Of a stretch of 64,000 nt of DNA, positions 1-11,955 are shown piece by piece. Under the pieces are notes generated by a model. It was given only the letters and a program-made list of their open reading frames with translations. It was not told the DNA's origin and did not search any database. This stretch comes from Onchidella celtica (Eukaryota > Mollusca > Gastropoda > Systellommatophora > Onchidiidae). Location of the stretch: NCBI GenBank assembly GCA_963931925.1, contig OZ007575.1, forward strand, positions 40,719,846-40,783,845, read 5' to 3'. Position 1 is the stretch's first letter; every line of letters starts with the position of its first letter. The position numbers and the translations under genes were made by a program.

Positions 1-2003
1 CTACACCACTGTTGTTTCTCTGAGCTTGCTATAGAGCAACACTGTTTGTTTACTGCATCTGATCTATAGAGATGGACCCTGGTAATGTGATCTGGACAGA
101 TGAAAGTGAAACCCTGTACACGTACCGTGACTACGTGATACAATCATACAGGAGCGTGATGACACCCCACCCCCCCCCCCCCCGACAAACCAGGACAAGG
201 TTGGACCAGTGATTGCGTCGAACTATGACCTTGTACTCATGTATTACTTTACACAACACAGAGGTAAGGTTATCTAGTCTTTCAAGGGACAATCAGTGTC
301 GTATGAAAACACACAGGAAATGTTAAGCCCTGCCATGAAAAAAAAAAAGAGATAATTTTTTTTAAAAATCAAATCAAAAAGGAAGGAAGAAAAAAAAAAA
401 GAACAGTTGATTGCGTTAACAACAGGGAAAACGATAGAACAATCATACAAGCTGACGGGATGAAAAATGAATAGCGAAAAGACGAGTTTGGAGAAAGTAC
501 GTCGATAACGGTCACATTGTGCTATGAAAAAGCAAGGCGATAGACAAAGTATAAAAGAATGATCAATAGAACAGCAGAGACTCTGCCAGAAGCGCAAACC
601 AACCACCAGAGCAGAAAAGACCATAGGAGAAAGATCACTGAAAAATCAAAACAGATGGAACGCAACCGAGAAGAAGACGAAGTCGTTAATGAGTGACAAA
701 TGCAAACACTTTGTGTCTATCACTACACTCGAATCTCCAGCTTCCCCCAGACCTGTTTATTATTTTTCTGATTGATTTTGTGTGAAGTTCTGTTTTTGTC
801 ATTCTCCGGCTCCACATAAGCAAAGATAAAATCGTCTACACAACATATGCTGTCTCTGTGTATATATGGTATGTGTGTGCGTATGTGTATGTGCGTGCCT
901 GTGAGAAAGATCGCAAGAGAGCGAGAGACACTGAGAGCAAGAAAGACAGACAAATAGACAAACACACACAAAGAGAGAGAGAGAGAGAGAGAAATAGAAA
1001 ATTCCAGTGGAACTGCCCATTGCGACGGCCTGGGAAACACATGCATACTAAAACTTCGGCCGGAAATTCTCGCGACTTTCTTTATTTTGATTGGATGAGC
1101 GAGATCTTTCTTTAACAACCTCCCCAAATAAACAACTCAAAGAGGAAACGATTAATGCTTTAAGTTTAACGTGGATTATAAACATTTCGTTCCCGGAAAT
1201 GGGGTCACAGTAAACTTAAACCGCACTCCGGGTGTCTGTCAATGGTTAATCCTTTACTTTACTTATCACAAGGGCGTCTGGAAACGCACAGCTTAACCCT
1301 CATAAGGTCCGGGTGTAGCATTAGTAATCTCTCCCCTTGTTCTACGCCAAACCTGGTAAGGTGTAAAGCAGTGATTTCGTACTCGGAAAAAGGAAGTGAT
1401 GTGTGCATCAGCATGTGCGTGTGGGTGAACGGGATTGCAGCTATGATGCACTTCATCCGTGGCTGACCAAACCATGCCTATAATATAATTAGAAGAAAAA
1501 AAAAAGGAAAAATAATGACTTTTGTTTATATTTATATCTCAACTGTTCTTTCCAGTCGGGTTTGACACAACCTTCCCTAGAGTATCCGCTTCACTGAGCT
1601 ATGAATCATGCTTGCGGGGATCGTGGTAAGTAGGCGTGGCTTCCGGGTTGATAAACATTCCGTTATATAATTGAAGTAAAAACAATCGCATTATCCATTG
1701 CATTGCATTGAGCCACCCCTTCGTTCATCACACGTAACTCCACTCACAATGTGTATGTATGTGTGTGTGTGTGTGGGGGGGGGCGCGTCCCTGCAATAAC
1801 GCAACACCTCGCCTTGAATCAGCACGACCCATGTATCTTATATAGGATTGTTGGTGTATAATATTTCGAGGTGCGCTATGATTTATTTACAACTCCGTTT
1901 CCTGAAAAGGTAAATCCGGAGGATTTCAAACTGACATTAAGGGTCAACGTTAAACTTCCCGTGCAAATTAACATTTTGAACGTCTACACTTGAAAGCCTA
2001 CAT
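1..2003. other. intergenic, low-complexity, no gene seen
   Basis: I see no coding region or RNA gene here. The stretch holds a C-run at 170-183, an AG dinucleotide run at about 972-992, a GT-rich run followed by a G-run at about 1751-1783, and A/T homopolymers. The short open frames at 274-1466 overlap one another on both strands and follow these simple repeats, so I treat them as chance. Confidence 0.7.
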
Positions 2004-2008
2004 CATGT
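2004..2008. repeat. target site duplication, left (LTR copy A)
   Basis: CATGT immediately precedes the TGTCAC start of the LTR and is repeated immediately after its GTGACA end at 2882-2886. Confidence 0.8.
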
Positions 2009-2881
2009 TGTCACGAGTGGAGTGAGTGCAATTAAGGGGATTGCTACAGAGCGGGTGTAGAGTAAGAATGACTCACAGTAGACAGCAAGTTAAGCGTGCT
2101 GTTGTGAGTAGTGGGAGGGGGTCTGAAGGTGGCGAAAGCGCTGGATTACTATCACTGCAAGTTAGAAGGTCCTATGGAGCGGACCTGTGAATAAGAGCCC
2201 ATCGGGCGGACATAAGGGAAGCAGTCGAGAAGACTAGTGAGACAGTCTTTCCAGTAATGACTGGTGTCGGGGACGGGCCGCAGAGCCACCTCGATGAGCA
2301 CAGGGGATAGGCCAGCATAGGGCCGGAGGCCACACATAGGCCAGAAGTGAGGCTGTCAGTGCAGGACAGTAGAGGCACATAAAGTCGTGGCAGTCAGGCC
2401 ACGGACAGGGACGTAGATATGAGAGTGAATGAGATACTATATTGTTGCCATGTTGATAGGCTAGTGAACTGATACTATGTTGTTGCCATGTTGATGGCTA
2501 TGGAAATAATAATGTGTTATTGCCCTGCTGAGGTGCTAGGGGAGTGCTAAGGTGTATGACAATAGGAAGGTGATATTGAGAGACTGCGGTGCCAGTGAAT
2601 TACGAATGCGCTATTAAGACCCTGAGGGGAGAGGCTGAGGCCGAAGTGCCTTTAGGAGTAACTACCGGATTGTGGATCCGAGGGAGAGTGTGTGTGAGGA
2701 TAAGGCCGTTGTACGGCAGTTGATTTCAATAATATAATGTATGTAATTGCGCTATTATCTGTATAATTATGTTTAATAAATGTGTGAGTCTGATGGATTG
2801 TTTTGTAAAGTGTTAACTTGTTTGTTCGTGATTGTCGTCCTGTCATAAACTATTACATCTCCCAGTCTGGGATTTGTGACA
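2009..2881 (+). mobile_element. solo LTR, copy A (LTR retrotransposon remnant)
   Basis: The 873-bp segment begins TGTCAC and ends GTGACA, and it is flanked on both sides by the 5-bp duplication CATGT (2004-2008 and 2882-2886). TG...CA ends with a 5-bp duplication are the hallmark of retroviral-type LTR insertion. No internal gag/pol region lies next to it, so it is a solo LTR left by LTR-LTR recombination. An AATAAA signal lies near 2774, as expected for an LTR. A second copy of the same family is at 48671-49856. Strand is assigned from the AATAAA. The family (Ty3/gypsy or other) cannot be named from the LTR alone. Confidence 0.85.
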
Positions 2882-2886
2882 CATGT

Positions 2887-5330
2887 AACACCCCCCCCCC
2901 CCCCCAAAATCCCAGAGGCCAATGACGACAATGCTAACCGGACTAAAGCTCAGTGGCCAGATTTAATGTGTCCCACGAAAGGGCGCCGGTCAGGACATTT
3001 ATCTGCCGTTGGGTCCACTTTACAGTAATGGGTCAGTCTCTATGATGCCCAATGTGACGGGTACACAAAGAAGCTGTACGCCTGATAAGCTGGACTTTCA
3101 AAACATGTTCTGAACTGAAATCCATCTGTGTGTGTTGACATGACATTGTATGCTTTTGTTTATAGATTTTGAAAATTAGATCATGAATTGTTGGTTAAAA
3201 TAGTGATTCTCTGTGGTGGAAATATGGCATCGGTCGACTTAATTCAACAGACAGTAAAATCATTCACTGACCAACAACAACCACTCATTTTCTTAAGCTG
3301 CTCAGTAGTATTGACGGCGTGCGCGAAAGACGAGCTGCCCATCTGCCAACACACCTCACAAAAACATACTGCTGATATAAATAATAATGCCTTGTCTGTT
3401 CAGATAAGATCTTAAATCAAGATAGAACGGAGACTTTCATCCAAACAGAACCCCATAAAAACATTGAATTTCTGTCATATAGAAGGCGTGATCCTTTGAA
3501 ATATTTGAAAAACGTATTCGAATTACCCTAATATTATGGACGCATTTTACGGATCAGGTGAGTTGCAGAGCAATGACCTGAAAACTTGTTCCTCCGCTAA
3601 CCGTTGCCAGGTATTCATAAAATGCTTGAACAATTTTAATATTATATAAAGGTGCCCTGCAAAAAAAAAAAAAACACGACCTCATGTGAAAGCTCTGACT
3701 TTGTGGGTAAAGCCAGGAACGACGCAAATGATTTCATACGATTTAATTGAAGCGTCAAGTTTTATTGTCCTTATCTTTGCTTGTAATTGTCACATTTTCC
3801 CGTCAATGCTTAACACTGGCATCGCAGAAAGTCAACAGAACTGTAAACGCCTTTGCTTTGTAAGCGTCCTAAATATCATGTCTCCACATAGCTTATACAG
3901 TAATAAATACTGGTGCAAATTGCTACATCCAAATACATGTGGACATAGTTGTTCCCCGCAAAGAGTAAGCATCTCCCACCATACAGTTTAGAGGATTTAG
4001 ACGTACAATATGGCATTATGTGCCCATGAAGATCTCCTTACAGCTGGTTCTTTTTATCAAACTATTCCTTTAATAAGGACGACAAACGAGATGGTAGGAA
4101 ATGGGGGTAATAAAAGGATACATCAGAGAGCGCAATATATCATAGTACATGTAGACATCGCAATTAGTGATACTTGCAGTACGGAAAGGCACCTCGGCGA
4201 AGTTTCTAATCTGTGGTAAACCTAACATTATGCTATCATGGCCTTGGATGCCTGTAATATGAGACTGTTACATGTAATACAATGTGACTGATTCTCAGCT
4301 GCCCACTGGGATCGTGAGCTGCTCGAGATTTCTTCGGAATTTCTGCCCTCTCCGCTAGGGTTACGATGTAGGTTTGGGCTGGTTGAGGTTTTTTGATTAC
4401 TTCCAACCAGCTTTTGTCTAATCTGATGGAGCTTGCTTTTCTAAGAATTTTGATACCAAATTTATTATTCGGGCTAAAGGCTTCGTAACTTAGCCATTTT
4501 CAAAGGTGAAAAAACACCTCCAATTTGTTACCTATTGAAAATTGCATGATAGTTCAACTTTGACAGCCCATAAAAGGACAATTGACTGAGTCACAGCATT
4601 GAAAATTCTCAGTTTCCATGCCAATGGGGTGCACATCATGCTTAATTTTTAATGAGAAGTACATAATTATTACAAGGCTACGGGAGCTTCTTCTTAACAC
4701 AGGCTGACCATTTACGATTGTTGTCTGGCTGATGAGATTATGGGTGGTTCCTTGTGATTTTGAGATACAGGCACATCAGAAGAAGAGCCGGGTGGTGAAT
4801 TTACAAGACTGTTCGCGCAGATTAATTTTTCCCGTTTTCGCCACTGATTGTGTGTATGTGGTGAATGATGGGAGAGAGGGTAGTAGAGCGTCAGCAATGC
4901 AAATTTTCTTGCGAATCAAAATATCATACCAAATACAGTGCTGTAAATGCCTCTGATGTGCCCCAAACTTCTCATAGGCTGCAAACTCGTCCTTTAGTTT
5001 GCCCGCAAAGTGTTAATGGCTTCAACCTCACCGGGTGAAGCGTGTGCATTTACAACTATTCCGGAATGTTTACGCACGACTTATCGTTACCTCCACTTAG
5101 CTTTCGTGTTGTGCTTTGTCAATCTTCTTATTTATAAACAAAGTTGTAAGGACATCGCTCCTGATTGCAAAGTAAAGTATCTACCGATACACACTGATTA
5201 ATTATGTGACATAATATCTGAAATGCAAACAAAATACAAGCACTGACAAGTTAACATAAAAAACAAATGTCTTGCAAAAAAATCTGGAATGAAGATGGAG
5301 CGAAATGAGATCATCCGACAGTGAAAAAAT
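2887..5330. other. intergenic, no gene seen
   Basis: A C-run occupies 2891-2905 just after the LTR. The rest is AT-rich with short, unrecognisable open frames (for example 3686-3991 and 4732-4956). None shows a known domain, a signal sequence or a plausible exon structure. Confidence 0.6.
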
Positions 5331-5515
5331 CACAAGTTCAAATTCAGATATTTTGGGTAACGTAAAAAAGAGTCAAGTCAAAAACACAAGTTCAAATTCG
5401 GACATCGCGGGTAACGTAAAAAAGAGGCGAGTCAAAATCACAAGTTCAATTTCAGACACTACGGGTAATGTAAAAAGAATCAAGTCAAAACCACAAGTTC
5501 AAATTCAGACATTAC
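5331..5515 (+). repeat. 54-bp minisatellite, about 3.4 units
   Basis: Four successive units start at 5331, 5385, 5439 and 5492. The first two are 54 bp, the third is 53 bp and the fourth is partial. Each begins CACAAGTTCAA or a close variant and ends with a GTAAAAAG.xxAGTCAAA block. Because 54 is a multiple of three, units 1-3 translate in one frame (5305-5520) as an 18-residue repeat built on SSNSDIxGNVKK. The 1-bp loss in unit 3 shifts the frame. No known protein is recognised, and a plain minisatellite is the conservative reading. Confidence 0.85.
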
Positions 5516-5520
5516 ACTAA

Positions 5521-8338
5521 AAAGAGTCATTACAATTTATCTGAACGCGTCTTGTAAAATCAGGTTGAAAAAATGTTTCAGACTGACACAAAACAACAAC
5601 AACAAAACGTACCTGTCTATGTTTGTACTTACTGGGATAGAACTATTGCTGAAAAATCTTTCACCAGAACTGTTACGACGGACGCTTGGATAACTAAACT
5701 AGAACTCTTTGATAACTCTAAACTATTTCAGCTAAACATTCACACAAAATCCGCCGAACTTACCCCACAGAAAATTTGCAATGAACTAATATCCACTTAC
5801 CATAAATAAAACAAAAACTGACAAATCACAGCTCTCTCGTTATTTCCCTGGAAGAACTATTGGACTGATCTTTACCAAGGCGGGGGGCACGATCAAAGAT
5901 CCTTCATACGAAATGAAATGGGATTTCTTACAGGTCTCGGCCCTATAAAAGGATCTTGACTTGAAAGATTGCGGATGTCACTGTCACGCCAACGCTGCCG
6001 TTTGATGAAAAAAACACCGTAGATGCAATGTAAAAAAAATATATAAAATTCGCTCTAATCTTTCTTCGATTTCCATTTTTGTGATATTCAAAAGAAACTA
6101 TTAGTTGTAGATTATTATAACCCAGATAAGAAAGATAAGCATCTTTCATCCTACAAAATGTTTTTTAAAAAGTGAATCTAACATAGTTTGACGTATACGG
6201 TCTTTTTCCGTAACACGGCAGAATGATTGAATAAGAAAAATGTCAAAATGAATACTTGCACTGAAACTCTTTTCAACCACAACCACTTCTACGCTCTGTT
6301 TACCATTTATACAATATCTACTGGATGAATTGCTTTTATAAGTGTCAGGCTAAAATTTATTATACGGTGCCGCATGATAACTCAAACGTCAAACGCCCCC
6401 CCCCCCCCATAATCCCTCCTTTTAGATACATAACAACTGACCCGCATTTGCTAACGTTTAAAAGACGCCGGATAAACGGGCCCCGGATATCGAAATTACT
6501 CGTATCGCTGTCAGATGATATAATGTGCGAATATAATACGAAGATTCCGCATGTGCCCCTTAATACCAAGCCTTTAAGTATGCACAAAGCATCCTCGCCT
6601 TCTACATGCTTGTTCCTCCTACCCCTCCTCCCACAACTACATTTTTCTTCCCCTCAATCTCCCTTTCAACCCCACCCATCTTATTTGAACAATAAAAAAT
6701 AATTTAAAAAACATCCGTTAAGACCAATATTTTCACTTCTAAATTCAACGGTCCCCTTCCCTTCACAAGCTACAGGTGTTTGCCGTCACAGGCACACCGA
6801 GTCCTGCTTCCACAGCAAATTTAACATTACATTTTATGGATAAGATATGGGATAACAGTGTAGGCGTAGAGACCGAACCGCATGAAATATCCTGTCTCTC
6901 CGCATCTCTCCTTGTGATCTGATTGGACAAAAGGGTGTAGGCATGGAACTTACAAAAAATGTATAAACAAACAAAAATGCGCGGAACTTTCGACAGCCGG
7001 ACGTTACGGGTGTCCATTTTCCCCACATACACGACAAGAATGTAACATGTAAAAAAGTATTTCAAAAGAAGTGCAGTCTGGAGTTTTTAAAGACAAAAAT
7101 TCACATGTCTGAAACCGATATCACCTTTAGAGACCTACAAACCGTGGCCGAAGAATCACTTGACATTTAATGAAATCTATATAGGGCAGAGTTACCTACA
7201 TACTATAACTGTACAAAATATTGTATTGAAAAAAAAAGAACGGTTACGCACTGTCGAGCAAGCAATACCTATTTCTTAAATCATGGCAAGAATAAAAGTC
7301 TCGGTCGTGAATGGTGAGCATTCGGGACACTCTCCACATTATCATTATTGCCACCTCGATAATGTTTTGCTGAGAAATAAAAGGCGCAAAGGGTCGATGT
7401 CCGTGAAATACGGAAATGTACTGGCAGAAACGTGTGGCTTTCATAATATAGCCTACATGTATTCTTTCGTTTTGGCATTTCTCTATGTGACCCAGAACCA
7501 ATAAATCGACCAAAATTTTACTAACGTAAACGAATGTGTACAACCATAGTAAGACTGAGTGGTATTTTATCGCACCAATCGTGTTCAGAGGTCATTAAAC
7601 GGTATCCACGTGTGTGATTAGTTTTTTTCTTTGTTGCCGTTGCTTTATGTTATCCTTGTCCTAATCACATTAACGGCGACACATGAACTAGAAAACCAAT
7701 AAAGTGTACGATAAAATACGTGTAACTGATCTTGTTCACTTTCTTTATTGACTACTGAGGTCAGTAATTCTCATCGTGCTTATCTTCAGTCTCTGCTTGC
7801 ACTTACCTCATGTCAATAAATTAAATATTTTCTGTCCAATACAATTGTGCAAAAATGAACCTCAGACAACAAAACAATTACAACAACAAGAACAGGGACA
7901 GGAAAATAATGTAGCGATATTTCTTTGAGGATGATCGCTGCTCTGGGCATTTGTGGGTGGACCTGGCGAAATCGGGCATATAAGGCGAAATCGGGCATAA
8001 GGTGAAAGACCAAATTCCTGAGAAAACCCTTCCTGAGGGCGAAAAAAAATTCTGTGGGAATTGAGAATTTCTTATGAAATGAAAGAGTTGCCACTTTTCT
8101 GCATTCTGTTAAAATGTTTTGTTTGAAATCGTCTTAGAAATATTTCATTTTGATTTTTTTTTTAAAAAAGGTTGCGTGCAGGCCTGGCACTGATGCCATG
8201 GAGCTGGAGCCGGAACGGATATCTTGGACTCCACTCAAGTTTCAATATAATCTTTGCCTCATCCCCGCAATTTTGAACTTTTCTGAGCTGAATTTACATG
8301 TGATGCTTCCAAAACCCCGTTTTAGATGGCCGTCCGTT
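5521..8338. other. intergenic, no gene seen
   Basis: AT-rich DNA with a C-run at 6396-6408 and a short direct repeat at about 7967-7997 (GGCGAAATCGGGCATA occurs twice). Open frames such as 6325-6702, 6763-7065 and 7813-8094 look like chance: no domain, biased by simple sequence, and overlapped on the other strand. Confidence 0.6.
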
Positions 8339-8483
8339 CACTGACATTCCATGCATTCTGTGTCAAGATTTCAGTACAGTAGGGCCGTTGTAGGGAAAGC
8401 TATATCTCATTACTGACTTTCCGTGCATCCTGTGTCAAAATGACAATAAAGTACGGCTATTATACGAAAAGCTCTCTTATTCA
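8339..8483. repeat. diverged tandem duplication, about 74-bp unit
   Basis: Two adjacent diverged copies start near 8339 and 8413. Both carry the order ACTGACxTTCC, TGCATxCTGTGTCAA, GTAxGGC and an AAAGCT block. I see no function. Confidence 0.6.
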
Positions 8484-9884
8484 AGATCCTAATCTGTCTA
8501 GTTTCCTGTGATACGATAATAATAAGCTCAGATTAAAAACTTCGTGCATCTGCTAGTGTCACACGTAGGCCATTACCAACTACCAATCTAACATTACTGG
8601 CCGTGGTTTGGCCTTACGCATTTCCACAATGTATTTTTTTATCTATCAGCCATGTCGGTTTCGTGCTGATAATCAGCCACTTTATATACGACATTTTCAA
8701 TCACACAAATATGCAACATTTGATACTTAGGATATCATGTGACACAACACATCCGCTATCAGTGGGGCTCCACTGAACTTCCTCTTTCCAAAGCATGCAG
8801 TTATTGTTTTCAGAGAAACGAGCCCTTCCCTTCTCTTATTCCCCCCCCCCCTTTCTTTTTTCCTCACCATAAGCCAAACCAAGCGAAGGTGCGAAACACT
8901 CACACAAACATTGGCATAAACACACAAAAAAAACAGTACGCCAGTCTCGCAAACCTAAATAAAATCATTTAAACACAAATTTGTGGAATAAATAACCATT
9001 TTCACCAGAGTCTGTTGCTTTCCAGAGTCTGACTGACATGATTAGGCAATGTCATGTTAGGTCAAAATATTCTCTTCCTTTCAGTGTGAACGGATGAAAG
9101 AATAATACTCGAATAAATAAATAAATAAATAAATAAGTAAGTAAATAAATAAATAAATGAAAATTTATTCATCACCTAATGCCCTGATCAAGCCAAAGGC
9201 TACAACTGATTTTCAGTCAAAACAAACACCTTAATTTTCACTGTTCAGCACATTACGACTAGGCGGTGCATTTTCGAAGCAGTTTGCATGATCACCTTAC
9301 AAAATGTTAATGGTAAATGCTCTTGGTTAAAATCGGCAATGCACCTCTGATGCTGACTCTTATTTTGTTCCCACAAGATGAAATATAATAAAGCTATAGA
9401 GAGAGGATAGGTGGTGATGAAATATTAAAAATGTTATTTGGTCTAAACCAACCCCACCGCTATGAGCAGAGAGGAACTTTTTCAAGCGCATTTAAAAGTA
9501 ACAAAATATATGTACCATCTTAATATGCCTGACCTTTCAAGGAACAGCATCGCCTGTCCTCTGAACTACATTATTCTGAGGCTATAAAAATGTCTTTTAA
9601 CATAAATGGGTCATTTTGTGTGCGTCAGGAAATGGACAAGGAATGGCATGCAAGAAGTGAAACAAAAACTGGCATATCATTAAACGAAAGAAGAAAGACA
9701 CAATTCTCACCAACGGCATCTTCCAGCAATACACTAAAATTTCAAGTACACCTGCCATTGTGCTCTTCAGATAATGTTTATGGAACGGACGATCATGATA
9801 ATGATATTTCTCATGCCAACCAGGAAGAAGTCATATTCGCCTACAAATCTTATACCAAAACGTCCGGGTGGATCTCCGAACATG
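8484..9884. other. intergenic with AAAT microsatellite
   Basis: An (AAAT)n microsatellite with a few AAGT units spans 9112-9159. A 104-codon open frame at 9590-9904 runs into the left end of the inverted-repeat element at 9893. It has a charged, exon-like composition but no recognisable domain, so I do not call it a gene. Confidence 0.55.
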
Positions 9885-9892
9885 GATTACAT

Positions 9893-11220
9893 CATAGAAT
9901 GTAGAAGTAACAAGAAGCTTCACTTCGGGCGCTCCCCGTTACTTTAGCACTAGCGTCAAGCGACATCGGTGCGAACCGTCTTGCTAGCTAGGAAGCGCGG
10001 TAAACAATAGCCGGGTAGTCGGCGGTAAAGGGAAAGTTAATAGAAAATAGTCGAAGAATTGCTGCAGAATCTAGGACATAATGGCTGTCACAGACCAACA
10101 ATAATCAAGACTGCTACGTGCTCAATTGTAAATTATTTTTATATTTTCATATTTCAAGCATCTGACCTAAATATTTGTGTTGTTTTTGTTTTAATTAGAA
10201 AAGATGTTTAAAAGTGTTGTTTTTTTTACATGACGCGTTTCCTTTAGATAAAGCATCTACCAGTAACCATTCCAAATCTTCTCTGCAACAATTGTTGATT
10301 GGTAAGATTGTTGCGCTTATAATAGAAACAAATATTACGCCCTTTTACTTTTAAAACAGCAATTAAAATGACAGTATGAAAGAAATGTATTTATTGCAGG
10401 GCATTTTGTGAACGAAACAATATCTCAGAGATGGAGCTGAGAGAAAGTACAGAAGTACATTCTTATTCATTTAAACTTAAAGTATAGATTGGTCTTGTAC
10501 ATTCTCATTCATTGACTAAAATAAGAATAGATTGTTGAAGTACATTAATGATCTTATTCAACAACGGAGTTTAATTGATAAAGTGCATTCTCATTAATTA
10601 ACTAAATTATAGATTGGTGAAGTACATTCTCATTCATTGACTAACACATGCTTTGGTACCCGAGTTACACATTGATAAAGTACATTCTCAATTCATTGAC
10701 AAGATATAGATTGGTAAAGTATATTCTTAATTCAGTAAAGTACATTCATATTCAACAGCTAAGTTTTAGATTGGTACAGAACTTCAGTAACTAGGTAAAA
10801 GATTGGTAAAGTATATTCTCACTGTACAACTGAATTGTAGATTCATTTCATCAAATGGGAGTATTAAAAATGCTTGTTTCGGCCGTGTTGTTTAGTCAAA
10901 TCTTGTCATTATATGGTACTATAAATAAGAGAGGAAACCGTACAGGTCTGTTTTAAGGAGACAGTAGAAAGATAGATGGGATCTATTGTTTTTGTTACTG
11001 TTGCAAGGCAATTCACAGCTGAACACCAATGACATTATAAATTTCTAGATTTTGCGGTTTATATTGTTGAAATAAACAAGTTGTACACAAACTGCAATGA
11101 AAACCCTATGTCACCCCTCTACCTGGCTACCGTTCTACCGCGCTTGCTCGGGCCGCTTCCGTTGATATCCGATGGCGCATTCGGCGGCAAGTGAACCATC
11201 TTGTTATTTCTACTATCTTT
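9893..11220. mobile_element. non-autonomous DNA transposon-like element with internal satellite
   Basis: The ends are imperfect inverted repeats. The left end near 9897-9925 reads GTAGAAGTAACAAGA then TTCAC, and the reverse complement of the right end near 11190-11217 reads GTAGAAATAACAAGA then TTCAC. The 8-bp word GATTACAT flanks both sides (9885-9892 and 11221-11228), fitting an 8-bp target duplication of the hAT or P type. GC-rich arms of roughly 100 bp at both ends share looser inverted similarity. The middle is a degenerate tandem repeat (10446-10850). No transposase is present. The exact ends are uncertain by a few bases. Confidence 0.6.
10446..10850. repeat. degenerate tandem repeat, about 40-bp unit, about nine units
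   Basis: The word AAGTACATTCTCATTCATTG, followed by a TATAGATTGGT block, recurs with substitutions and indels across this stretch. Unit starts are near 10453, 10494, 10535, 10579, 10619, 10677, 10717, 10738 and 10807. It forms the core of the 9893-11220 element. Confidence 0.75.
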
Positions 11221-11567
11221 GATTACATGCAGATCTGTGTCAAGAGCCACGCGGAGATAACACGTACTTGTGTCCCACGTAATACAATCCTCGGGTGTTT
11301 TTTTTTCTCACGTCAAGGTTACGGTCGGCGCTGCCGGTGACAATTTTCAAAAATTCCCAAATCGGGTGAAAAAAAAAAAAAAAGCCCAGAATGTTTTTCT
11401 TTTTTTTCTAAACCAACGATATGTCATACTGCAGCATTGGGAGTGGATGAGGTTGTTTTTTTTTAGTGTCCTTTTAAGGGAGCATTAAGATCATCAAGCA
11501 GCCGACCTATGATCTAAAAGAGAGAGAGAGAGCGAGAGAGAGACAGTCAGACAGACAGGCAGAGAGA
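11221..11567. other. intergenic spacer with GA-rich tract
   Basis: No gene is seen. A GA-rich simple repeat at about 11519-11567 abuts the next element. Confidence 0.6.
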
Positions 11568-11955
11568 CAGGGTTCATACAAAGTCTTGAAAACTAATTTT
11601 AAGGACTTTTTAAGGACTTCCTAAGGACTCACAGTAAACAAATTAAGGACCTGTGTGCCTGTGACCAAGAAATAATATGTTTGCAAACACTCAAAAATCA
11701 AGTACCCATGCGCAAGAAATATTACAACTATTCAAGTGGTGTGCAACACTTATCGAAGCGGAATGTTCCTGTCTGCAGAGTTCAAACTTGTAAGGCAAAT
11801 TTGAATCTTAAATGGTTCAACTGGAACACAAATTTTAAGGACATTTCAAGGACTTCGACATCATTTTCAGAATTTAAAAGACTTTTTGAGTACTTATCTC
11901 TTCTTGTATGAAAATTAAGGACTTTAAGGACTCTTAAGGAACTGTGTGAACCCTG
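11568..11955. mobile_element. hAT-like MITE, 388 bp
   Basis: The left end begins CAGGGTTCATACA and the right end is TGTGTGAACCCTG, so the terminal repeat CAGGGTTCAxACA is inverted. CAGGG-type ends are typical of hAT elements. The subterminal regions on both sides carry repeated TTAAGGACT words in opposite halves. The target duplication cannot be read because the insertion lies in a GA tract (GAGAGA on both sides). No transposase is present. Confidence 0.7.

Noticed and set aside
723..1127. Overlapping open frames with Ser/Leu and Thr/His runs on both strands
   Set aside because: They are translations of GA and GT microsatellites, with mirrored frames on both strands and no domain.
2152..2378. 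Open frames shared between 2152-2378 and 49151-49354 (MPLLSCTDSL...)
   Set aside because: They are the same stretch of the two solo LTR copies read on the minus strand, not a gene. The frame is disrupted differently in the two copies.
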